DNA from: Diphasiastrum complanatum
Lineage: Eukaryota; Streptophyta; Lycopodiopsida; Lycopodiales; Lycopodiaceae
Assembly (NCBI GenBank): GCA_029204225.1
Contig: CM055098.1
Location: 884,501-948,500, forward strand
Direction: 5' to 3'
DNA length: 64,000 nucleotides
Under the pieces are notes generated by a model. The model saw only the letters and a list, made by a program, of their open reading frames with translations. It was not told the DNA's origin and did no database searches. Positions 55,598-64,000 of this stretch are shown piece by piece. How positions within the stretch are numbered: the first letter of the stretch is position 1; the number at the start of each line of letters is the position of its first letter. The position numbers were made by a program, and so were the translations under genes.

Positions 55598-56280
55598 TCA
55601 TCGAGATTCCTCTTTCAGCATATTGATCTTAGCCCGACTGGTCATTTTTTGATTTTCTGTCACCTGTGTAGAAGATGACGCTGTATCTAATTCCAACTTG
55701 ATTGACTTCAAGGACTCCAATACTTTTTTTTTGTTCTTTTTTGTCATCTTGGTGGATTCGTCCTTGTTGTCTTTCATCGGGACTGCCGTGACATTCGCCT
55801 CATGGTTGCGAATATCCACATGCACTGTAGCTATTGCCTTATCAGGTAGATCACTCCAACGGATCACCTGGTTGTAGCAGTGCTTCAACTGATTCTTCTT
55901 ATTCACAAGTGCCTTGGGTGGATCAACCCTTGAGACTTTTGCCATGGCAGACTTTTGTGGTGGTTGAGCTGGTACTTTCCTGGTTCCGTAATGATCTGGG
56001 TCCATGTGGTGTAAGAACTGTTCATCAGTCAGCTCAATCTCTTTATTATAAGTTAGAGCATGTTGCCAAGGGACCAAATCATCATCCACTAGGTTCTCAA
56101 TAGGTTCTGCTGACAGCCATGCTACGTTTATCATATTCACCCCAAATGTGATGGGCGTGTCCATAGTGTAACACTTGGGTGAAGATGTACTAGGTTCTGG
56201 ATCTGATTCATATTGACATGCCTGATAGTCAATAGCTGCTAATGCATCCGTTCATATCACGACATCCGTCTCTGAATGAT
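55598..56280 (-). pseudogene. Gypsy protease-RT linker
   Basis: The frame 56164..55598 begins TPITFGVNMINVAWLSAEPI and continues with a charged Lys/Glu-rich C-terminus. Such a linker is normal between protease and RT in plant Gypsy pol. No catalytic motifs. Confidence 0.6.
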
Positions 56281-57312
56281 AGTGACTCCCTTTGGCTACC
56301 CTTGGGCAATCAATCGTGTGATCTGTCATGGATGATCCGTCATCAGCTTTGGGTGTAATAGGTTTCACCGCCCATGTGGTTGGATCAATCTTTACAGCCT
56401 GGTCTCTCTGTTCTTGAAGGTGAGTTTCTCCGTACCCCAATTGTGTACTACTTCCACAGTTCTCAACCATGGTCTTCCTAGTAAAACACGGTATGCAGAT
56501 GGAGATTTAGGTATATCCATGACTACAAAAGAATTCACAAACTGCATGCCTGCTATCTTTATAGGGATATCGGCAACTACACCTTTTGGTTTCACACAGG
56601 ATTGATCAGCTAGCTTGATGGCGAATCTTGCTGGCTTCAATCCTTGTAGACCCCATTTTTCGTACAAAGTAGTGGAGATCAAATTGAAACCCGATCCTCC
56701 ATCTACCAATGTTGCCTCGTCCTCGTATCTCTTGTGTTTGATTGGCAAAGTGATGTTGTGTTCCTCACTTTCCCATGCTGCTCCGATGTGGAGGACGTTA
56801 CTTGTTTCTTCATAGCCCTTACAATATATGGGCTCAAGCGCTACTGGATCATCATTCGCTTTGGCCCATTTAGCTATAAGGCTTTTCGCTTGTGGTGCAA
56901 TCCGCAGTAGTTCTCCGAGTGGTAAACTAACACGGCTTGACAGTAAAAGTGCGAGCCTTTCAGTGTGTGGTTCCTCAAGCTCCACCATGTGAAAAAGTGG
57001 TTCATGTTCCTGCAACCAATCATTCTGATCAGTGCGCAGTGGTGAGCCTATTTGTGGTTCCCGTTCGACGCCAATTGGAGGTTCCTCAAGATTATCTCTT
57101 TCTTGCTCTTTTTCCTCCGCTTGTGCTTTCTGTACCCAGTGTCTTATTTTTTGGTACTGTCTTCTTTCTTCCCTCACATTCGAATATGGTGCTGAAGTTG
57201 AGGTTTGGTGGTCAGTGACCGATGGTGGTGGTGAGGGAGCCACTTCCTTCCTCTTCTGCGCTCGCGTAACAACTAACGCAGGAGCGTGGAATTGTCGTCC
57301 TTCCAATGGCAC
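56281..57312 (-). pseudogene. Gypsy retroviral-type aspartic protease
   Basis: The protease motif reads ATLVDGGSGFNLISTTLYEK (Asp-Gly-Gly-Ser form typical of this Gypsy group), followed by VVMDIPKSPSAYRVLLGRPW and LRTVEVVHNWGTEKLTF. The upstream part is a basic/acidic linker joined in frame to the Gag zinc knuckles. The frame ends at about 56392. A shorter, more decayed copy of this same region is at 63600..64000. Confidence 0.9.
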
Positions 57313-57599
57313 CCCTGTTGGAACTGCTGGTTGTTGTATGGCAATGAAGTTTAGAGGTGCACTGGTTCCAGGTTTATATGGACAATTCTTGTAATAGTGT
57401 CCATAATCACATTCTCGACAGAAGGATGTATATTGTCCCTTGTAGGGACATTCTGCAATTCTGTGTCCTTCGTCGCATCCGTAGCAGCCGTAATTTCTTC
57501 CGCCTTGATGCTGAGTTTATAGGCCGCAACATATTCATTTATTGCAGGATCCATAAATGGTTCATATGGTCCGTATCACTGCTGCTGCTCAGGTTGAGG
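57313..57599 (-). pseudogene. Gypsy Gag nucleocapsid with two CCHC knuckles
   Basis: Minus-strand reading YGCYGCDEGHRIAECPYK then TSFCRECDYGHYYKNCPYKP gives two zinc knuckles in frame with the protease segment. Stops occur just upstream (57510-57540). The rest of Gag and the 5' LTR are replaced at about 57600 by Copia sequence. Confidence 0.8.
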
Positions 57600-59095
57600 T
57601 GGCATTTGCTGTCTCTAGGACAATCTTCATTCGTTAGTACTATGCCAGGTACCATTGGAGTGTTCACTCCCTTACAATCTGTCATCTGAAAATCATCAAT
57701 GATTTTCTGGATGTATCTTCACTAGTGTAGATACAATCTTCCACCCTCAATATCTCTGTCAATGTGCAAGCCCAAGTAGCATTTTCCTTCACCTAGGTAT
57801 GATATTTCAAAGTGTCTTGAAATATCTTCATTCACCTGTGCAATCAGTGTGTCGTCAACGTAGACACCAATGATAATAGTTTCACCATCTACGACTTTCA
57901 CATAGACGTTATAGTCAGCCATTAAAGGTTGGAAGCCTAAGGATCTGAGTGCGTGATCCTTCTTCTTGTACCACTGCTTGGGATACTGTTTTAGTCCATA
58001 GATGCTCTTATGCATCCTGCAGGCATAGTCCGCAAATGACTTACAAGTAAAACCTAGTGGCTGGTCCATGTAGACTTTTGCGTTGAGATCTCCATGCAGG
58101 AATGCCGTCTTTTCATCTACAATATGGATCTTCGGATTGAAGGCTGCTGCATACGCGAACAATATGCATATAGAGGTATGCTTTTGACTATAGGAGGAAA
58201 CGTTTCAGTGTAGTCAATACCATACTTATGTGAAAAACCTTTTGCAACTAGTCTGGCTTTGTATTTGGATACATTGCCATCTAGTCCATATTTGTATTTG
58301 TAAATCCACTTACATTTGACATTCTTTCTGTCTGCTAGCACTGGTTCAAGAGTCCAGACTTTGTTCTTCTTCATGGAGTCCATCTTGTCTTCCATGGCCT
58401 TTATCCATTTGTCCTTTTCTAGACATTCAACAGCCTCTTGATAGGTTTGTGCTTCACCTCCAAATCCACAAAACTCTTCTTGAGTAGAAGCTGAACTGTC
58501 AGGTATAAACCTGAAAGTCTGTCTTCTCTCCCTTGTCGATCTTTTTGGAAATGGTGCATGGTCAGCAACTGCTTTGCCTTTGTCCTTCCTATTGACAATA
58601 GAACCACTATGTATTGCAGGTGTTCTGGAGACAGGCTGCATGTTTGCTGCTCATCATCTGAACTATCACTCGTTCATTCACAATCTGAACATCTTGATCT
58701 GGGTGTTCAGGGTCTACTCCCTCTATCGGTGTGGGCAAGTCGTAATACTGCTTGTTGAGAATATGGTAGCCGACTGGATCTTTGTCAGCCATCATTCTTT
58801 CTTCGTCAAACTTGACATCTCTGACAGTCATTACTTTGTTGCTCTCCAACATGTAGATCATATAGTATGATGAATGTACATCATAGCCTACCAAGAATCC
58901 TTGCTCCACCTCATCCAGTTTCTTTCTCTTCTTGTCTAGAATGTGTGCATATGCTACACATCTGAATATACGTACATGAGCCAGATTTGGCTTGTTATCC
59001 CACCACACCTCATGTGTGCCATTAGTACAGAGGCATGTATACACCTTGATCTGTCTTTTTCCAGACCTGCGAGTAAAATTTTTTATAACTCGCAC
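57600..59095 (-). pseudogene. Copia G integrase end and reverse transcriptase
   Basis: The frame 59095..58607 has NKPNLAHVRIFRCVAYAHIL and GFLVGYDVHSSYYMIYMLES, VRDVKFDEERM (integrase end and linker). 58641..58117 holds [40 protein letters not shown] and [20 protein letters not shown]. 58162..57722 holds KTAFLHGDLNAKVYMDQPLG, SIYGLKQYPKQWY and GVYVDDTLIAQVNEDI (catalytic YVDD). A frameshift joins the last two. RT thumb text (DDFQMTDCKGV-like) runs to about 57610, where it meets Gypsy gag. RNase H and LTRs are missing. Confidence 0.9.
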
Positions 59096-59283
59096 CTGCT
59101 ATTACTTGCCAAGTTCTCCATTTAACTCGCCACTTTGATAGATTGCTTTGATCCTCAATTATGACAAGTAGGCAGCTCGGTGAGTTAAAAACCTATTACT
59201 CACATCTGTCATTACTCATCCTGTTTTACTCGCCAATAGTAAAAGTTAAAAAAAAAATTTGACAATCAGAATCCATCTATATT
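59096..59283. other. Short intergenic, no gene
   Basis: Holds repeated aactcgc/tactcgcc phrases near 59090-59230. Nothing else seen. Confidence 0.3.
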
Positions 59284-60128
<845 letters not shown>

Positions 60129-60129
60129 T

Positions 60130-60560
60130 GCTACTTACTTCTTGAAAAATAAATCTGACACTTTTAAATTTTTCAAGCAGTTCAAGGCTTCCACAGAAAA
60201 TCAGACCCAGAGAAGCCATACGTTCTGATGGAGGAGGATAATTCATCTCCACCAAGTTCAAGGAATTTTGCAAAGATTCACCACAAGCTACTTTCCACAG
60301 TCCAATGGAATAGTAGAGAGGAAGAATTGAGCTCTCATTGAGAGTGCCATAAGCATGTTGGCCCATGCTTCCCTTCCAAAACGATTTTGGGCAGAAGCTG
60401 TCCCCACGGCTGCCTATTTACAAAATTGATCCATCATTAGAGCCCTGAATGGCAAGACACCATATGAGATGTGGACTGGATCAAAACCATCACTCAAACA
60501 TATTCAAGTTTCTGGTTGCATTGCCTATGCTCAAGTTCCTAAAGATCTGAGAGAAACTGG
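60130..60560 (+). pseudogene. Copia integrase fragment, plus strand
   Basis: Frameshifted plus-strand reading: YFLKNKSDTFKFFKQFKAS then a stop, SDGGG-like text with ISTKFKEF, a TPQSNGIVERKN-like stretch around 60300-60330 (ccacagtccaatggaatagtagagaggaag), LPKRFWAEAVPTAAY, and GKTPYEMWTGSKPSLKHIQV then a decayed FGCIAYAQVPKD end. It covers the middle to the end of the integrase core. It directly abuts the LTR at 59284..60128. Confidence 0.8.
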
Positions 60561-60757
60561 ATGACAAGATGATGATCACCATTGCGTGCTCATCTTTTCT
60601 GATCCATTCAGCTCTCCTTGGCTCTCTCTTTGGAGGCTGCATTTCTGTGAGTTCGGTCACCGACCAAATGCCTTCACCTTTCAGAAGTGTTTTGATTTTG
60701 AATTTCTATTCTCATCTGAATTGTTGTAGCCATATTGTGTTGTCTTAGAGAATCACT

Positions 60758-60769
60758 GCTCTGATACCA
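60758..60769 (-). other. tRNA-iMet primer-binding site
   Basis: gctctgatacca, reverse complement of the Copia primer site, directly next to TGTAGCAG, the end of an LTR. Confidence 0.88.
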
Positions 60770-61290
60770 TGTAGCAGAATTAACTTGTTTTTGTCCTTCT
60801 TGTTTCTTTTGCGTGGAAGTTTCAATTGTCTGCAGGATTCTATGCAAGCGACTACAAATCATAGATCAGAAGAATATTCAAGCAATCGAAAACAACGCAA
60901 AGGATGACATGGAAAAAATAGAGTAATTGTATTTCCATTTTTGTGTTTTTGAGTGAGTCATTCAGTGTCTCGCTTGTTGGCGGCCTGACGCTCCGCTTGG
61001 TAGCTATGTTTTGCTTGTTAGCATACTTTCATGCACAGCTCTCCTATCTCTCTCTACACACATTCCATCACCCCCTTGTGTGTTAATCAAAATGCGTATT
61101 TATCTCCATTATGTGGAGTTTACAAGATAGTTAATCAGAGAATTACAAGACAAGTTTATGTTAACCAACTAGTTAGTTATCCTTTGTTACCATTGTCTCT
61201 CGTAGCTGAGCGTGAAGTACAAGAATCCACGCTCGTCGAGCTGCTAGCTCTTAGCTCGAATCGTTTTCTTTCAGTTCAATTCTTTCTCCA
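60770..61290 (-). repeat. 5' LTR of an otherwise lost Copia
   Basis: Starts TGTAGCAGAATT next to the primer site. The far end is uncertain (about 61290). Only about 190 bp of leader remains to its left, where a plus-strand integrase scrap replaces the body. Confidence 0.6.
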
Positions 61291-61466
61291 GTGTGTTTCA
61301 TCATTTGGTTGAAGGGACGAAACATGAACACTTTTCTTTCGGCCTTTGAGGCATGTTTGACCTTCAACTCGGTCTACTTCACTTCGGTTTGGTTCAGCCT
61401 TCAAGATCTTTTTGTCCTTTGGGACATCTTTATTTTTCGAGATCTCTACGACAAAGTTGTAGGAGT

Positions 61467-62368
61467 TCACCATTTTTGACAAGAGAGTACATATAGATTT
61501 CTGATTCTAGTGCATGTAGTCAGTGTGGTATCCTCATCAAAGATTGTACACTGTTCAGAAGAGAAAGTAATAGTGTAGCCCTCATCAGTTATCTTAGAGA
61601 CTAATAACAGGTTCTTAGATAGTGGAGGTACGTGAAGAACATTTTGCGCGGAAATAGAAAGATCGTTGTTGAATACGATCTTGATTCTCCCTTTGCCTTC
61701 CATGTGGATGGTGCTTGAATCTCCGAGGTAGGTGAGTATAGGGCCAGTGACTTGTCTTTGACGGACATGTTGCTAGTCTTTCTCCGCATTTCTTCTTGAA
61801 GAAGGTGACCAATCACCTTTTGAAGAGTGAGGTCAAGTTGTGTGGAGATCATTACAACAAAGTGGTCTAGGACTTTGGTAAAGAGGAAAGCAAGGTCATA
61901 ACGGCATCATCATCTTGAATAGCACATCCTATAGCTGACAACTAATCCATTAAAGATTTAAAACTATTGATGTAAGAAGTGATGGTTGCATAATCAGACA
62001 TACTAAGTGTGAAGAACTTCCTTCTGAGATGTAACTTTGTAGTTTCATCATGAGTCTCCTACAGATTTGATAACAAGTCTAATGCTTCTTTGGAGAACTT
62101 GCACATGGTAATGTGAGATATTTGGGAGTCAGTTAGATTTAGCGTGATCACTACTAGGGCCTTCTGACCTTTGATCTTCCATGCCTTAGCTAATTGATGA
62201 TCAACACCTTCTAGCTTCGGGTCAACCCATCTACAACGTTCAAAGGTCTTTATCTATTAGCATTATCCGGAGTCTTAACTTCCAGATGTAGAAGTTAGAA
62301 CTGTTGAACTTGTCAATGATCCTAGCTTCGTTGGATGAAGAAGATGAGGAGTTACCAATAAGAGACAT
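61467..62368 (-). pseudogene. Copia K Gag and protease end
   Basis: Minus strand from ATG at 62366..62368: SLIGNSSSSSSNEARIIDKF then NSSNFYIWKLR, a UBN2-type Gag start, soon broken by stops. Later HLRRKFFTLSMSDYATITSY (gag middle), LTLQKVIGHLLQEEMRRKTS (61852..61601) and NVLHVPPLSKNLLLVSKITD (61703..61467), the protease C-terminus followed by QCTIFDEDTTL. The zinc knuckle and the protease active site region appear deleted near 61700. The body is cut at 61467 by unrelated sequence. Confidence 0.8.
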
Positions 62369-62420
62369 GCTGATAGTAATACAAATAGGACAATCTTAAT
62401 CTATCGATTTATTGAGCTAT

Positions 62421-62432
62421 GCTCTGATACCA
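62421..62432 (-). other. tRNA-iMet primer-binding site of Copia K
   Basis: gctctgatacca, three bases from the LTR start TGTTGAAATG at 62436, and about 50 bp from the gag ATG. Confidence 0.92.
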
Positions 62433-62435
62433 ATT

Positions 62436-63415
62436 TGTTGAAATGGGTAATGTGAACAAAGAAAGAGAGAAGGAAATAGTTGCGAAACAACTCTCCCGTT
62501 CTTATGGGTTTCTACTAGCAAACAACAGTCTTAAACGATTATGGTTGCAAAAATAGACTCACAGCTCAAGCGTTCTCATTTACAGGATCCTAAAAATCAA
62601 TTTACTCAAACAAATGAATGAGTACAGTCCACCGAAGAGATTAGAAGAGGTGTGGCATTACTGTAAATCAGATTCAGAACAAAGTTCAGTTTAGAATGTA
62701 AAATGATAGTGCTATGTGATAATGCAAGTTCCTCAAGCGTCAAGGACAACCATCGTCTGATCAGATACTAACAAGTCATAGACATCCGTGATATGATCAG
62801 AGTGAGTGAACAAGCATGAATAAGAAGTAAGAGTGTAATCAAATCACAACATCATATATCTACATTAAACACAGATGGTAGAACGTGTTGCTTCTATATT
62901 ACAATGAAAGCTTGAACAACACAATAATGGGTTACAGCCAGAATGGAGACATAACTTGGATGCTCGATATCATTCGCTCTGTTGGCAGAGCATCGTGGAG
63001 AATGCATAAGGAAAATGTATTTGTACACCGCATCCTTGCATCTAATTACAATAAATGTTTGTCATCTAACTACGTACTTTGTTGTACTCACGGAATAGTT
63101 GAACTACTATGATAGCTGTACAATAAATACATGGTCAGACGACTCGGGATTGCTGATGTGGACGAGGACGTCACATATTTTCTCTCACTTCGTATAATTC
63201 TTGAACTGGTTGGAGACGGTTCTCGTTGAAATAGACGACCTTCATTTTTTTTTTCTCACTTCGTATTTTTTTTGCGAAGACTTCCGAAGGTGTCGAAAAA
63301 ATCCGAAGGTGTTGAAAAACACTTCATTTGTTGAAGTGACCATTTTGTCACATTTTTGGGAAAATGCAAAAAAGCCGACAAAGAGTTTACTCTTCAGTCA
63401 CTAGTGGCTTTTGTG
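62436..63415 (-). repeat. 5' LTR of Copia K (right end uncertain)
   Basis: Begins TGTTGAAATGGGTAATG, related to the LTR starts at 40023 and 31808. Contains aaggacaaccatcg like the LTRs at 5524 and 31808. Near its right part are two short repeats: ccgaaggtgt at 63283 and 63303, and tctcacttcgtat at 63184 and 63255. No gene. Confidence 0.55.
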
Positions 63416-64000
63416 GATCTAGTACCTCGGGATTTTGGCATGGGCTTGAAACAATCAAGATCTACGTATCGAAGGAAATCTTTGTCCTCATATTCTCCCC
63501 TTCTTCCAAGGTGAACACCTAAAAAACTTCTATCTCTCTCTCTCACTACAGACTCCTTGCAGTGGCTCTTGGGGTATAGCCTATAGGCTCATCATGAATA
63601 GTGATACAGAGTCTTGATGGCCTTCACTAGATTTCTTTGTTGGTTCAACTAGTCGCTTGATCGGGATATCGTCTTCATCAAAAAATGGGTCCACGGTTTA
63701 TTACATCTGTTTGCGAATCATCACGTATGACAATTTTCCTTCAACGAAGTCATCTGACTCCTCGTCTTAATGGATTGTAGTGACAGAGCTTGAAACCATG
63801 GCTCTTTGGTAAGTAGTTTTTGTAATCCAAGTATCAGGATCGATCTTGACTACGGAATTGTGATTCCATAGAATTATACAGTTCTATCCCCAGTCATGAA
63901 GAGCTGGTGAGGTTCTAAGCCACGGTCTATCTAGTAGGACACTATAAGATTGGAGAGATTTGGACAAGTCCAAGACTACAAAATATAGCACGAAATGGAT
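63416..64000 (-). pseudogene. Second Gypsy protease fragment, cut by window edge
   Basis: Minus-strand reading from the edge: HFVLYFVVLDLSKSLQSYSV, LLDRPWLRTSPALHDWG, a stop, NCIILWNHNSVVKIDPDTW. It aligns residue by residue with VVMDIPKSPSAYRVLLGRPW and the following linker of the Gypsy protease at 56392..57312, so it is a diverged copy of the same group. The catalytic DGGS lies outside the window. 63416..63600 is not clearly coding. Confidence 0.75.

Overview
This is nuclear DNA from a land plant. A long PLS-class pentatricopeptide (PPR) gene ending in a DYW domain, AT-rich sequence, dense nested Ty1/Copia and Ty3/Gypsy retrotransposons primed by the plant initiator-Met tRNA, and GT-AG introns all say so. 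The style of the PPR repeats and the repeat load suggest a large-genome seed-free plant, most likely a fern. That is an inference; no marker in the window fixes the species.

Only one ordinary host gene is evident: a PPR-DYW RNA-editing factor on the minus strand (24287..27680). I model it with two short 5' exons that add an organelle-targeting-like N-terminus. A single-base frameshift separates the PPR array from the E/DYW end. Nearly everything else is mobile DNA.

Layout. 1-5.5 kb: old repeats, a TG/CA microsatellite and a Copia integrase scrap. 5.5-8.7 kb: decayed minus-strand Copia with its LTR. 9.15-15.2 kb: nearly intact minus-strand Copia (LTR, pol, gag, long leader, primer-binding site, LTR). 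15.2-20.1 kb: duplicated leader/LTR/RNase H-tail unit running into a second Copia family, itself interrupted by an 844-bp insert rich in CACACGTGTG palindromes. 20.2-23.8 kb: plus-strand Copia lacking reverse transcriptase. 24.3-27.7 kb: the PPR gene. 28.8-34.3 kb: Gypsy scraps and two nested Copia elements. 34.3-39.4 kb: an island unlike the retroelements, with a multi-exon transposase-like pseudogene, a reading frame with a histone H3-like N-terminus, and a multi-exon Ulp1-like cysteine protease. 40.0-43.4 kb: LTR plus a coiled-coil ORF. 43.5-44.1 kb: 24-25-bp minisatellite. 46.1-47.7 kb: Copia without RT. 48.5-57.6 kb: Ty3/Gypsy with an unusual long extra ORF downstream of integrase. 57.6-64.0 kb: Copia pieces, an LTR with a 154-bp AG tract, further LTR and primer-site remnants, and a second Gypsy protease cut by the window edge.

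The retroelements work by the usual gag-protease-integrase-RT-RNase H scheme but almost all carry stops, frameshifts or internal deletions. The most unusual material is the 34.3-39.4 kb island (possible DNA transposon carrying an Ulp1 protease and an H3-tail-like protein) and the coiled-coil ORFs lying between integrase and the 3' LTR side of two separate LTR elements.
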